Shown here: piece by piece, positions 27,444 through 36,023 of the stretch
How positions within the stretch are numbered: the first letter of the stretch is position 1
How the letters are laid out: each line of letters starts with the position of its first letter
Assembly (NCBI RefSeq): GCF_000215105.1
Contig: NC_015588.1
Coordinates: 2,790,001 to 2,854,000 of the forward strand
Direction of reading: 5' to 3'
DNA: 64,000 nucleotides
From: Isoptericola variabilis 225
GTDB taxonomy: Bacteria > Actinomycetota > Actinomycetes > Actinomycetales > Cellulomonadaceae
Notes under the pieces: model-generated
Databases searched by the model: none
The model's input: only the letters and a program-made list of their open reading frames with translations
What the model was told of the DNA's origin: nothing
Program-made: the position numbers and the translations under genes

Positions 27444-28481
27444 ATGTCCGAGAATCCGGGCCTGGCCGTCGAGGCGGCCGGGCTGCTCAAGCACTTCACG
27501 TCCGGCAAGAAGGTGACCAAGGCGGTCGACGGGATCGACCTGGCCATCCCGACGGGCAGCGTCTTCGGCCTGCTCGGCCCCAACGGCGCAGGCAAGACGA
27601 CCGTCGTCCGCATGCTCGCGACGCTGCTGCGGCCCGACGGCGGCACCGCCCGCGTGCTCGGCCACGACGTCGTGCACGACGCCGACGCGGTGCGTGCCGC
27701 CGTCGGGCTCACCGGCCAGTACGCGTCCGTCGACGAGGACCTCACCGGCACCGAGAACCTGCTCATGCTCGCCCGGCTGTACGGCTTCCGCGGGGCGGCG
27801 GCCCGACGGCGGGTCGAGGGCCTGCTCGAGGCGTTCAGCCTGTCCGACGCCGGCGGCCGGCAGGTCAAGACGTACTCGGGCGGCATGCGACGGCGCATCG
27901 ACCTCGCCGCGTCGCTCGTGCTCGCCCCGCGCGTGCTGTTCCTCGACGAGCCGACGACGGGGCTCGACCCGCGCAGCCGCAACCAGGTCTGGGACATCGT
28001 GCGCGTCCTCGTCGAGGACGGGGCGACGGTGCTGCTCACGACCCAGTACCTCGAGGAGGCGGACCAGCTCGCCGACCGCATCGCCGTCATCGACCACGGC
28101 AAGGTCATCGCCGAGGGCACGTCGACCGAGCTCAAGCGCTCGGTCGGGCAGGGCTCGGTGAGCCTGCGCCTGGCCGACGCGAGGCGGCGCGCCGAGGCGG
28201 CCGCCGTCGTCGAGCGCCTGCTCGGCACCGAGCCCACGCTGCCCACGGACCCGTACGCGCTCAGCGCGCGCGTCCCCGACGACGGCGCCTACGCGGTGGC
28301 GCAGCTCCTGCCCGCGCTGCAGGACGCCGGGATCGCGGTGCCGGAGTTCACGCTCGGGCAGCCGAGCCTCGACGAGGTGTTCCTGACCATCACGGGCAAG
28401 CCGCTGCCGGACGAGGACGGCGCCCCGGAGGACGGGGCGAGCGAGCGCGAGCCCGTCGCCGCCGAGGAGGTGTCCCGATGA
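27444..28481 (+). CDS. DrrA-type ABC transporter ATP-binding protein
   Basis: A 345-residue ATPase of the daunorubicin-resistance type. Walker A is [16 protein letters not shown], signature [17 protein letters not shown], Walker [19 protein letters not shown]-loop [17 protein letters not shown]. The C-terminal extension (from [26 protein letters not shown] to the end) is the usual DrrA domain. GAGGAG precedes ATG 27444. It overlaps the permease gene by 4 bp. Likely exports a drug or lipid-linked product. Confidence 0.93.
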   Translation: MSENPGLAVEAAGLLKHFTSGKKVTKAVDGIDLAIPTGSVFGLLGPNGAGKTTVVRMLATLLRPDGGTARVLGHDVVHDADAVRAAVGLTGQYASVDEDLTGTENLLMLARLYGFRGAAARRRVEGLLEAFSLSDAGGRQVKTYSGGMRRRIDLAASLVLAPRVLFLDEPTTGLDPRSRNQVWDIVRVLVEDGATVLLTTQYLEEADQLADRIAVIDHGKVIAEGTSTELKRSVGQGSVSLRLADARRRAEAAAVVERLLGTEPTLPTDPYALSARVPDDGAYAVAQLLPALQDAGIAVPEFTLGQPSLDEVFLTITGKPLPDEDGAPEDGASEREPVAAEEVSR

Positions 28482-29305
28482 CCGCCCAGGCCGAGATCAC
28501 CACGACCACGCTGCGCGAGGCGGTCGCGCTGCAGGAGCGCCCGGCGCGCCCGTCGGCGCTCGCGACCACGCTGACGTTCGGCTGGCGCGCGCTGCTCAAG
28601 ATCAAGCACGTGCCCGAGCAGCTGTTCGACGTGCTCGTCTCGCCCGTGATCTTCACGCTCATGTTCACGTACCTGTTCGGCGGGGCGCTGGCCGGCTCGA
28701 CGACCGCGTACATCCAGTTCCTGCTGCCGGGCATCCTCGTGCAGACGATCGTCATCGTGACCGTCTACACGGGCTACACGCTCAACACGGACATCACCAA
28801 GGGCGTGTTCGACCGGTTCAGGTCGTTGCCGATCTGGCGGCCCGCACCCATCGTCGGGGCGCTGCTCGGCGACACGGTGCGCTACTCCGTCGCGTCGATC
28901 ATGTGCATCGGGCTCGGGCTGATCATCGGGTTCCGGCCGGAGGGCGGCTTCGTGGGCGTGGTGCTCGGCGTGCTGCTCCTGCTGGTGTTCGCGTTCTCGC
29001 TGAGCTGGATCTTCACGATCCTGGGCCTCCTGCTGCGCACGCCGAACGCCGTGATGGGCGTCTCGATGATGGTGCTCATGCCGCTGACGTTCGCGTCGAA
29101 CATCTTCGTGGACCCGCGCACCATGCCGTCCGGGCTGCAGGCGTTCGTCGACATCAACCCGGTGAGCCACCTCGTCACCGCCGTGCGCGGGCTCATGGCG
29201 GGGCAGCCCGACGGCGGCGAGATCGTCTGGGTGCTCGTCGCCGCGGTGGTGCTCACCGCCGTGTTCGGGCCCATCACCATGCGCCTGTACCGCACCCGCC
29301 ACTGA
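28478..29305 (+). CDS. DrrB-type ABC-2 transporter permease
   Basis: A 275-residue ABC-2 permease. The N-terminal cytoplasmic helix leads to six membrane segments ([80 protein letters not shown]; the [21 protein letters not shown] region; [17 protein letters not shown]). [17 protein letters not shown] is the conserved DrrB loop contacting the ATPase. It pairs with the upstream ATPase. A 73-bp palindrome starts 15 bp after its stop. Confidence 0.93.
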   Translation: MTAQAEITTTTLREAVALQERPARPSALATTLTFGWRALLKIKHVPEQLFDVLVSPVIFTLMFTYLFGGALAGSTTAYIQFLLPGILVQTIVIVTVYTGYTLNTDITKGVFDRFRSLPIWRPAPIVGALLGDTVRYSVASIMCIGLGLIIGFRPEGGFVGVVLGVLLLLVFAFSLSWIFTILGLLLRTPNAVMGVSMMVLMPLTFASNIFVDPRTMPSGLQAFVDINPVSHLVTAVRGLMAGQPDGGEIVWVLVAAVVLTAVFGPITMRLYRTRH

Positions 29306-29320
29306 CGCACCGCGCTCCCC

Positions 29321-29393
29321 GCTGTGGGCGTGATTTCTGGCCCGGTTTACCCGCTTTGGTCGGGTCTTGTGGACCAGAAATCACGCCCACAGC
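29321..29393 (+). repeat. 73-bp palindromic element, copy 3
   Basis: Ends identical in pattern to the other copies, with core TACCCGCTTTGGTCGGGT, which can pair CCCG with CGGG. Its right arm (29381-29393) contains the last codons and TGA stop of the convergent DUF559 gene, so the element is partly coding. Its left arm starts 15 bp past the drrB-like stop. Confidence 0.9.
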
Positions 29394-30310
29394 GCTGACC
29401 GGCGCTCGGCGAGCTCCAGTGCGACGCGGACGCGCTCGACGAGCCGCGAAGGATCCCGGACGACGTCGTCCGCCACCACGACGATCACGGTCCAGCCGAG
29501 CTCCTCGAGCCACCGCCGGCGCCGGACGTCGTCACGCCACTGGGCACGGTCGGTGCGGTGCTGGTCACCGTCGTACTCGATCGCGATCTTGTGCGCCGGG
29601 TACAGCATGTCGACCCGCTTGACGTACTCGCCCCGCGGGCCGTACACGACCTCGTTGACCACAGGGCACGGAAGACGGGCGTCGACCAGGATCAGGCGCG
29701 TGCGCGTCTCCATGATCGAGTCCGTCCCCGCACGCATTCGAGGGATCTGCTCGCGCACCTGAGCGATGCCCTTGACCTTCCTCGTCCGCTCGGCCACCGC
29801 CGTCAGCTCGGACACCGTCGTGAGCGACCGCTTGCGGCGCATCATCGCGTCGCCGAGAACGACGATGTCGTCGGGTCGGCGAAGGTCGACGGCGACGTGG
29901 ACCAACGTCTGCGCCGCCGTCGTCACCGGCAAGCCGTCGATCTCGATCGTCTCGAGGAACGCCTGGCGCGACCGGTGGGCGACGACACCAGCCCGCTGCG
30001 GTCGGTCGTCCGCCCGACGGGTGACGACGTGCAGCCGGTCGTCGTCCGCCAGGGTCCACGGCACCTCCACCCCGAGCAGCCGGAGGGCCGTCACGTGGCT
30101 GAACGCGACGCCGTCGTCGAGCGTCGTCGCGAGCGCGCGGCAGCGGGCGACGAGGTCGAGGCCGGCCCCCGCCCGGGCGCGGACGCCGTGGAAGGGCGCG
30201 ACGAGATCCTCGCCGACCCGCAGCTGCTCAGGGGTGGACCCTGAGCGCAACGCCGACGCCACGCTGAAGATCACCGGCTCCGGAGACCGGGGAATGTGCA
30301 GCTCGCCCAT
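29381..30310 (-). CDS. DUF559 (PD-(D/E)XK-like) protein with AbiEi-like N-terminal region
   Basis: A 309-residue protein from ATG 30310. The C-terminal third is DUF559: ETRTRLILVDARLPCPVVNEVVYGPRGEYVKRVDMLYPAHKIAIEYDGDQHRTD...RRWLEELGWTVIVVVADDV, with the Vsr-like D/ExD and D-G-x-x-H residues. The N-terminal part (VAFSHVTALRLLGVEVPWTLADDDRLHVV) resembles the helix-rich region of AbiEi-type proteins. Widespread in actinomycetes, often next to mobile elements; function unknown. The last codons, ALWA and stop, come from the right arm of the palindromic repeat at 29321-29393. Confidence 0.8.
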   Translation of the reverse strand: MGELHIPRSPEPVIFSVASALRSGSTPEQLRVGEDLVAPFHGVRARAGAGLDLVARCRALATTLDDGVAFSHVTALRLLGVEVPWTLADDDRLHVVTRRADDRPQRAGVVAHRSRQAFLETIEIDGLPVTTAAQTLVHVAVDLRRPDDIVVLGDAMMRRKRSLTTVSELTAVAERTRKVKGIAQVREQIPRMRAGTDSIMETRTRLILVDARLPCPVVNEVVYGPRGEYVKRVDMLYPAHKIAIEYDGDQHRTDRAQWRDDVRRRRWLEELGWTVIVVVADDVVRDPSRLVERVRVALELAERRSALWA

Positions 30311-30375
30311 GCTCCGACCGTGGCAGGTCGGCAGCGCCCCCAACCTTCGTTGTCCACAGCCACGCGACCACGTCG

Positions 30376-30448
30376 GTTGTGGGCGTGATTTCTGGGCCGA
30401 GAAACCCGCTCAAACTCGGCGATTCGGGCCAGAAATCACGCCCACAGC
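30376..30448 (-). repeat. 73-bp palindromic element, copy 4 (inverted orientation)
   Basis: Ends GTTGTGGGCGTGATTTCTGG and complement. Read on the minus strand, its core shows CGCCGAGTTTGAGCGGGT, aligning with copies 1-3, so it is inverted like copy 1. It lies between the start of the DUF559 gene (30310) and the stop of the universal stress protein (30465), both on the minus strand. Confidence 0.9.
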
Positions 30449-30464
30449 GAGGGGCCGCACCCGG

Positions 30465-31421
30465 TCAGGCGGCGGGTTCGGCGTCCTCCTCGCGCATCTC
30501 CTCGTCGCACCGGCGCGTCACGACGAGCACGGGGCACGCGGAGTGGTGCAGCACCGCCTGGCTGGTGGACCCGAGCAGCAGGCCGCGGAATCCGCCACGA
30601 CCCCGCGAGCCGACGACGATGAGGTCGGCGGCGGTCGAGAACTCGGTCAGCAGCTCGGCGCCCGAGCCGTCGAGCACGTGGCGCTTGATCGTCATGCCGG
30701 GATTCTCGGCCTCGAACCGGTCGACGACGACGTCGAGCCCGGCCTTGATGTCGGCGAGCACCTGCTCGTGGTCGATCTGCGACGGCAGCCACGCGAGGAT
30801 GCCCGCGCCCGTGCCGAGCGGCACGCCGGCGACGGCCACGAGCTCGGCGTCCCAGACCTTGGCCTGTGCCACCGCGTGCTTGAGCGCGACCTCCGCGGAC
30901 GGCGAGCCGTCGACGCCGACGACGATGCGCCGCACCTCGTGCACCGTGTCGCCGTCGCGGCGCGTCGGGTCGTCGGCGCCCTCGGCGGCGCGGTGCGGCA
31001 CCACGACGGTCGGGCAGTGCGAGTGCGCGGGCAGCGCCGACGACACCGTGCCGAGCAGCCGCTCCGTGAAGCCGCCGCGGCCGCGCGTGCCGACGACGGC
31101 GAGCCCGTGCTCCTTCGACATCTCGACGAGGACGCCCGCGGCGTCGCCGGTCGCCACCGTCGCCGTCACGCGGACCCCGCTGTCGGCCACGCGGGCCTGC
31201 GCCTCGGCGAGGACCGCCTTGGCACCTTCCTGGATCGCCGTGTCGTCGAGCGCGGCGTACCCGCCGTCGAGCGACGCGGCGGTGAACGACGGGAGCGAGT
31301 AGCTGCAGACCATGTGCAGCGACCACCCCACGCGCCTCGCGTACGCCGTCGCCCAGTCCAGCGCGTGCAGGCTCGCTGCCGAGCCGTCGACGCCCACGAG
31401 GACGACCTCCGGTCGTGTCAT
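30465..31421 (-). CDS. Tandem universal stress protein (UspA x2)
   Basis: A 318-residue protein with two Usp domains. Domain 1 (about 1-150) opens VVLVGVDGSAASLHALDWA and closes with GTRGRGGFTERLLGTVSSAL. Domain 2 (about 165-310) opens RIVVGVDGSPSAEVALKHAV and closes GSRGRGGFRGLLLGSTSQAVL. Both carry the G-x2-G-x9-G nucleotide motif of ATP-binding Usp proteins. Such proteins accumulate during starvation or hypoxia. It lies alone, with a 224-bp upstream gap (31422-31644) where I see only the terminator hairpin listed separately. Confidence 0.93.
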   Translation of the reverse strand: MTRPEVVLVGVDGSAASLHALDWATAYARRVGWSLHMVCSYSLPSFTAASLDGGYAALDDTAIQEGAKAVLAEAQARVADSGVRVTATVATGDAAGVLVEMSKEHGLAVVGTRGRGGFTERLLGTVSSALPAHSHCPTVVVPHRAAEGADDPTRRDGDTVHEVRRIVVGVDGSPSAEVALKHAVAQAKVWDAELVAVAGVPLGTGAGILAWLPSQIDHEQVLADIKAGLDVVVDRFEAENPGMTIKRHVLDGSGAELLTEFSTAADLIVVGSRGRGGFRGLLLGSTSQAVLHHSACPVLVVTRRCDEEMREEDAEPAA

Positions 31422-31572
31422 CTCACGCCTCCCGTCTGCGCGTCCAGGTCCGCTCCCTCGGGAACCCTGTGCAGTTCAAGCGTAACGAAAGGTACACGCA
31501 AGGCACAGCAAAGCGCACCCGGGGTGCGTCGCGGCCGCGCGGCACGCCGACGCACGCGTTCCCGGGACAGCA

Positions 31573-31626
31573 CACGAGCGGGCGCGGTACCCGACCCGGG
31601 AGGGAGAGGTGCCGCGCCCGCTCGTG
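31573..31626 (-). terminator. Strong hairpin downstream of the first NlpC/P60 gene
   Basis: A perfect 15-bp inverted repeat (CACGAGCGGGCGCGG at 31573-31587, CCGCGCCCGCTCGTG at 31612-31626) with a 24-base loop starts about 18 bases after the stop of the gene at 31645. It lacks a T-tract but is the obvious transcription end point. Confidence 0.65.
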
Positions 31627-31644
31627 CGGAGGAGCCGCGGTGCG

Positions 31645-32466
31645 TCAGCCGGTGATGCGCAGGAACACCGGGTTCGACTGCCAGAGGCTGCTCTGACGGA
31701 CGATCCAGCCACCGGGGCGGGTGGCCTCGACCTGCTGGCCGCCGCCGATGTAGATCGAGATGTGACCGGGCGACCAGATGAGGTCGCCGGGTCGGGCCTG
31801 CGACGCCGACACGACGGTGACGTTGCTGGCGTAGCGCATGCCGCTCGACGTCCGCGGGAGCGAGATGCCGAACTGCGAGTACACGTACGTGACGAGACCC
31901 GAGCAGTCCATGCCGGACGGGCTGGCGCCGCCGACCACGTACGGGGTGCCGATGTAGCGCTGCGCGAGAGCGGCCGCCGCCGCGCCGGTCTGGGCCGAGA
32001 TCCCGACGCCGGACGAGCTCACGCTCGCCGTGACGGACGCCGTCGCCGAGCCGCTCGAGGAGGAGGACGACGTCGTGGTCGCCTTGCGCTCCGGCTCCGG
32101 CTCGGGCTCGGGCTCCGGGGCCGGGGTGATGGCCTTGTCGACCTTCTCGAGGCTGATCGTGTCGACCGACAGCGTCGCGTCGCCGGCGACGGTGACCACG
32201 GGGGCGGCCTCCAGAGCCTGGCGGGCCTGGTCGGTGAGGGCACCGAGGTCGACGGTGCTGAGCTTGTTGGCCGCGTCGTTGTCGACCGGGGCGGCCTGGG
32301 CGGTCGTGGCGGTGCCGAGCGTCGAGATCAGCAGACCACCGGCGGTGGCGACGACGGCGGCGCGTCGGCCGGCGGTCGAGGAGCTGACGTCCTGGGTGAG
32401 CTTGGTGATCGGCGTGAGCGGACGGCGCGCGGCGCGGTGCCGTGCGCGCGTAAGACGTGCGTTCAC
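31645..32466 (-). CDS. Secreted NlpC/P60 peptidoglycan endopeptidase, copy A
   Basis: A 273-residue C40 cysteine peptidase from GTG 32466 (GGAGAGGG upstream). A signal peptide is present (AAVVATAGGLLISTLGTATTAQAAP, cleaved about residue 60), then a region including VDTISLEK and an EPEPEP linker with a Ser-rich stretch, then NlpC/P60 from about residue 165. The catalytic Cys is in SPSGMDCSGLVTYVY and the His in SPGHISIYIGGG. It hydrolyses D-gamma-glutamyl-diaminopimelate links in cell-wall peptides. The c-di-AMP riboswitch lies directly upstream. It is about 60% similar to the next gene. Confidence 0.93.
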   Translation of the reverse strand: MNARLTRARHRAARRPLTPITKLTQDVSSSTAGRRAAVVATAGGLLISTLGTATTAQAAPVDNDAANKLSTVDLGALTDQARQALEAAPVVTVAGDATLSVDTISLEKVDKAITPAPEPEPEPEPERKATTTSSSSSSGSATASVTASVSSSGVGISAQTGAAAAALAQRYIGTPYVVGGASPSGMDCSGLVTYVYSQFGISLPRTSSGMRYASNVTVVSASQARPGDLIWSPGHISIYIGGGQQVEATRPGGWIVRQSSLWQSNPVFLRITG

Positions 32467-32481
32467 GTGTTCCCTCTCCTG

Positions 32482-32653
32482 TCGCCTACGAAGTGAGCTG
32501 TCGGGTTCGGGTGGGAGAAAGCACCCGGCCGTCGGGACCGAGGTCCCTCGGGCTTCACCCCGAGGACGCCATCGCTGGCGCCCGAAGGTGGTTCCCCCGC
32601 TCCTGCCATGTCTGGTTCTGGGGATCCCTCGGCCGGTGGCAGGACTCGGCGTC
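32482..32653 (-). promoter_or_regulatory. Cyclic di-AMP (ydaO/yuaA) riboswitch, copy A
   Basis: Read on the minus strand, the leader contains CGCCGAGTCC at its 5' end, GGGGGAACCACC, GGGGTGAAGCCC and CACCCGAACCCGACAGCTCA, then CGTAGGCG closing the outer stem (CGCC/GGCG), the core of the ydaO family. It is a 170-base block between promoter and GTG start and precedes a cell-wall hydrolase, a typical target; high c-di-AMP is expected to switch expression off. Confidence 0.85.
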
Positions 32654-32800
32654 CCGGTCGAGGGTCGACGGGCGGGTGCCCGTCGAGTGGTTGAAACCGT
32701 AGCGGACTTGCCGGGCGATGTCACGTTTCGATCACGGCTTGTGATCGACCCCATCGGAAAGGGCATCCCGAGCGTCCTGACCCGCCCGTGGCCGGACGCG

Positions 32801-32838
32801 AGGACGCCCCGCCGTGCCGGTGCACGACGGGGCGTCCT
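32801..32838 (-). terminator. Hairpin downstream of the second NlpC/P60 gene
   Basis: AGGACGCCCCG (32801-32811) and CGGGGCGTCCT (32828-32838) pair perfectly over 11 bp, and the inner bases CGTGC/GCACG add another 5 bp. It starts about 20 bases past the stop at 32859. Confidence 0.7.
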
Positions 32839-32858
32839 GGAGAGGCCGCGAGGCGGCG

Positions 32859-33650
32859 TCAGGCGATCCGGATGAACGTCGGGTTCGACTGCCAGATGTT
32901 GCGGAACTGGATCGTCTTGCCCGGGCGCGGGGCGTCGATCTGCGTGTTGCCGCCGGCGTAGATGCCGATGTGGCCCGGGGTCCAGATGAGGTCGCCCGGC
33001 TGCGCCTGCGAGCGCGGGACGACGGTGCCGGCGTAGCGCTGCTCGGCGGAGCTGCGCGGGATGCTGATGCCGGCCTGCTGGTACACGTACCAGGTGAAGC
33101 CCGAGCAGTCGAAGCCGCTCGGCGACGAGCCGCCCGAGACGTACGGGACGCCCACGTAGCGCGAGGCGATCGAGATGATGGTCGAGCCGACCGCCGAGTC
33201 GGGGATCGCGACGCTGGCGGTCGCGCTCGAGGCGGTCGAGGCGCTCGAGGAGCCGCTCGACGAGGTGCTCGACGTCGTCCGCGTCTCGGCGACGGGCGCC
33301 GGCTCGGGCTCGGGCTCCGGCTCGGGCGCCGGGGTGATGGCCTCCTCGATCTTCTCGAGGCTGACCGTGTCGACCGAGACCTTCGCGTCACCGGCGACGG
33401 TGACGACCGGCGCCGACGCGAGCGCCTGGCGGGCCTGGTCGGTGAGCGCGGCGAGGTCGACGGTGCTGAGCTTGTTCGCGGCGTCGTTGTCGACGGGTGC
33501 GGCCTGGGCGGCGGTGCCGGTGCCCAGGGTCGAGATCAGCAGACCACCGGCGGTGGCGACGACCGCGGCACGGCGGCCGGCGGTGGAGCTGGGTGCGACG
33601 GCGATCGGGCGGCGGGCGGCGCGATGGCGCCCACGAGTACCTGCGGTCAC
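32859..33650 (-). CDS. Secreted NlpC/P60 peptidoglycan endopeptidase, copy B
   Basis: A 263-residue paralogue of copy A. GTG 33650 is preferred over an in-frame TTG six bases upstream because GGAGAGG is 6 bases before the GTG, matching copy A. Signal peptide AAVVATAGGLLISTLGTGTAAQAAP, then VDNDAANKLSTVDLAALTDQARQALASAP, an EPEPEPEP linker, and the C40 domain with SPSGFDCSGFTWYVY and TPGHIGIYAGG. Conserved aromatic and acidic surroundings suggest it is active. The neighbouring copies probably arose by tandem duplication that included the riboswitch. Confidence 0.93.
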   Translation of the reverse strand: MTAGTRGRHRAARRPIAVAPSSTAGRRAAVVATAGGLLISTLGTGTAAQAAPVDNDAANKLSTVDLAALTDQARQALASAPVVTVAGDAKVSVDTVSLEKIEEAITPAPEPEPEPEPAPVAETRTTSSTSSSGSSSASTASSATASVAIPDSAVGSTIISIASRYVGVPYVSGGSSPSGFDCSGFTWYVYQQAGISIPRSSAEQRYAGTVVPRSQAQPGDLIWTPGHIGIYAGGNTQIDAPRPGKTIQFRNIWQSNPTFIRIA

Positions 33651-33664
33651 GTTCAACCTCTCCT

Positions 33665-33837
33665 GACGCCTACGAGGTCAGCTGTCGGGTTCGGGTGGGA
33701 GAAAGCACCCGGCCGCCGGACCCGAAGGCCCGTCCGGCTTCACCCCGAGGACACCGTCACCGGTGACCGAATGTGGGTCCCCCGCCCCTGTCGTGCGGTC
33801 GTCCGTGGAAGCGCGGTCGGTGACAGGGTTCGGCGTC
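33665..33837 (-). promoter_or_regulatory. Cyclic di-AMP (ydaO/yuaA) riboswitch, copy B
   Basis: Read on the minus strand it repeats the copy A core: CGCCGAACCC, GGGGGACCCAC, GGGGTGAAGCC, CACCCGAACCCGACAGCTGA and CGTAGGCG. It lies about 15 bases before the GTG start at 33650, giving the second NlpC/P60 gene the same off-switch. The loops differ, showing both copies are maintained by selection rather than recent copying. Confidence 0.85.
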
Positions 33838-33948
33838 CGACCGTGCACCCGCGGAATGTGCTTCCGCGAGCGACCCGACCGTACCGGAAAGTCCGGGCCG
33901 ATGTCACGCTCCGGTCACGGAGCGGCGTGGCCGCGGGCGCACAGGGCC

Positions 33949-34671
33949 TCAGCGGGCGGCGACGAAGAGGTGCTTGGCCAGGTCCTCGGGCAGGTCGAGC
34001 ACGGTCTCGGCGCCGTCGACCGACACCGTGTACACCGCGCCGTCGTACCGCGCGTTGATCTGCGCGCCCGGGACGAGCCCGGCGTCGGACAGCCGCGCGA
34101 GGAGCTCGACGTCGACCTGGAGTGGCTCGGCGATCCGCTGCAGGCGCACGGCGACCTGGCCGTCGGAGCCGCCCGGCGCGGCCGGCGCCCGGCCGGCGAA
34201 CAGCGCCGGCAGCGACTGCACGCCCTCGAGGAACGGCACGTCCTCGTACTGCTCGCCGAGCTCGGACAGGCCGGGGATCGGGTTGCCGTACGGGTCGTGG
34301 TGCGGGTGGTCGAGCAGCGTGACGAGGCGCTTCTCGACGAGGTCGCTCATGACGTGCTCCCACCGGCAGGCCTCGGTGTGCACGTGCTCCCAGTCGAGCT
34401 TGATGACGTCCGTGAGCAGGCGCTCGGCGAGGCGGTGCTTGCGCATGACGCGCGTGGCCTTGGCCTGGCCGGCCTCGGTGAGCTCGAGGTGACGGTCGCC
34501 CGTGACGATCACGAGCCCGTCGCGCTCCATGCGCGCGACCGTCTGCGACACCGTCGGGCCCGAGTGCCCGAGACGCTCCGCGATGCGGGCGCGGAGGGGC
34601 GTGATCCCCTCCTCGTCGAGCTCGTAGATCGTCTTGAGGTACATCTCGGTGGTGTCGATCAGGTCGGTCAC
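33949..34671 (-). CDS. DtxR/IdeR-family metal-dependent regulator
   Basis: A 240-residue repressor. The start GTG 34671 has GGAG 5 bases upstream. The N-domain helix-turn-helix is LRARIAERLGHSGPTVSQTVARMERDGLV; the metal and dimer region includes MYLKTIYEL (Met of site 1) and the ancillary/primary motif HTEACRWEHVMSD (Cys, Glu, His). A C-terminal SH3-like FeoA domain follows (QRIAEPLQVDVELLARLSDAGLVPGAQ). With Fe2+ or Mn2+ bound it represses iron or manganese uptake genes. No DtxR box is obvious beside it. Confidence 0.92.
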   Translation of the reverse strand: MTDLIDTTEMYLKTIYELDEEGITPLRARIAERLGHSGPTVSQTVARMERDGLVIVTGDRHLELTEAGQAKATRVMRKHRLAERLLTDVIKLDWEHVHTEACRWEHVMSDLVEKRLVTLLDHPHHDPYGNPIPGLSELGEQYEDVPFLEGVQSLPALFAGRAPAAPGGSDGQVAVRLQRIAEPLQVDVELLARLSDAGLVPGAQINARYDGAVYTVSVDGAETVLDLPEDLAKHLFVAAR

Positions 34672-34804
34672 GTCCACTCCCGTCGGTCGGCCCGGCCCTA
34701 GTCTATTCGCACCCCCACCGGCCGGTACGTGCCCCGGGACGCGACTCCCGTCACGTGCCGTCCGCCCCGGGGGCCCTCGAAGCGCCGACCCGAGAGAGCC
34801 GACC

Positions 34805-35941
34805 ATGACCCTCGTCATCCCCGCGTCCCTGCTGCCCGCGGACGGCCGGTTCGGCTCCGGGCCGTCGAAGGTGCGGCCCGCCCAGGCGCAGGCGCTGCTC
34901 GCGGCCGGCGACCCCGCGGCGCCCGTCCTCGGCACGTCGCACCGCCAGGCTCCGGTCAAGGACCTCGTGCGCCGCGTCCGCACGGGTCTCGCCGCGCTCT
35001 TCGACCTCCCCGACGGCTACGAGGTGACGCTGGGCAACGGCGGGTCGACCGCGTTCTGGGAGGTCGCCACGGCGTGCCTCGTGCGCCGCAAGGCGCAGCA
35101 CGCGGCGTTCGGCGAGTTCGGCGCCAAGTTCGCGGCGGCCACGCGCCGGGCGCCGTTCCTCGAGGACTCGCAGGTGATCTCCGCCGACGCCGGCACGGTC
35201 GCGCGCCTGCACCCCGCGGACGACGTCGACGTCTACGCGACCCCGCACAACGAGACCTCGACCGGCGCGATGGTCCCGCTCGAGCGTGTCGTCGAGCCCG
35301 AGCAGGGCCTGCTCCTGGTCGACGCCACCTCGGGCGCGGGCGCGCTCCCCGTCGACCTCGCGCAGACCGACGTCTACTACTTCGCGCCGCAGAAGGTCTT
35401 CGCGTCCGACGGCGGGCTGTGGCTCGCGATCTGCTCCCCGGCCGCGGTCGCCCGCGCCGAGGAGCTCGAGTCCGACGCCGCGGCGCAGGGCCGCTGGGTC
35501 CCCGAGTTCCTCTCGCTCACGACGGCGTTGGCGAACTCGCGCCAGGACCAGACGCTCAACACGCCCGCGGTGGCGACGCTCGTCATGCTGGCCGACCAGG
35601 TCGAGTGGATGCTCGAGCAGGGCGGCCTCGAGTGGGCCGTGCGGCGCAGCGCCGAGTCGTCCGGGATCCTCTACGACTGGGCCGAGAGCCGGGACTGGGC
35701 GACGCCGTTCGTGCGCGAGCCGGCGGAGCGCTCGAGCGTCGTCGCGACGATCGACCTCGACGACGCGATCGACGCGCGGAAGGTCATCGCGACGCTGCGC
35801 GACAACGGCGTGCTCGACGTCTTCCCCTACCGCAAGCTCGGCCGCAACCAGCTGCGCGTCGGCACGTTCCCCGCCGTCGAGCCCGACGACGTGCGCGCGC
35901 TGACCGCCTGCGTCGACCACGTCGTGGAGCGTCTCGCCTGA
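34805..35941 (+). CDS. serC: Phosphoserine aminotransferase
   Basis: A 378-residue PLP enzyme of serine biosynthesis (3-phosphohydroxypyruvate to phosphoserine), of the actinobacterial class without the E. coli-type N-terminus: MTLVIPASLLPADGRFGSGPSKVRPAQ. Markers are LGTSHRQAPVKDLVRRV, TLGNGGSTAFWEVATACL, TPHNETSTGAM, the PLP lysine site YYFAPQKVFASDGGLWLA, and TLNTPAVATLVMLADQ. ATG 34805 is the start. It stands alone, divergent from dtxR. Confidence 0.95.
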   Translation: MTLVIPASLLPADGRFGSGPSKVRPAQAQALLAAGDPAAPVLGTSHRQAPVKDLVRRVRTGLAALFDLPDGYEVTLGNGGSTAFWEVATACLVRRKAQHAAFGEFGAKFAAATRRAPFLEDSQVISADAGTVARLHPADDVDVYATPHNETSTGAMVPLERVVEPEQGLLLVDATSGAGALPVDLAQTDVYYFAPQKVFASDGGLWLAICSPAAVARAEELESDAAAQGRWVPEFLSLTTALANSRQDQTLNTPAVATLVMLADQVEWMLEQGGLEWAVRRSAESSGILYDWAESRDWATPFVREPAERSSVVATIDLDDAIDARKVIATLRDNGVLDVFPYRKLGRNQLRVGTFPAVEPDDVRALTACVDHVVERLA

Positions 35942-36023
35942 CCGGACCGGGTGGGTCCCGGCGGAAGCGGTTTGCTACCTTTCGCGGCGACCGCACCTGC
36001 CCGCGATCACCCCGGAGGGGCTC

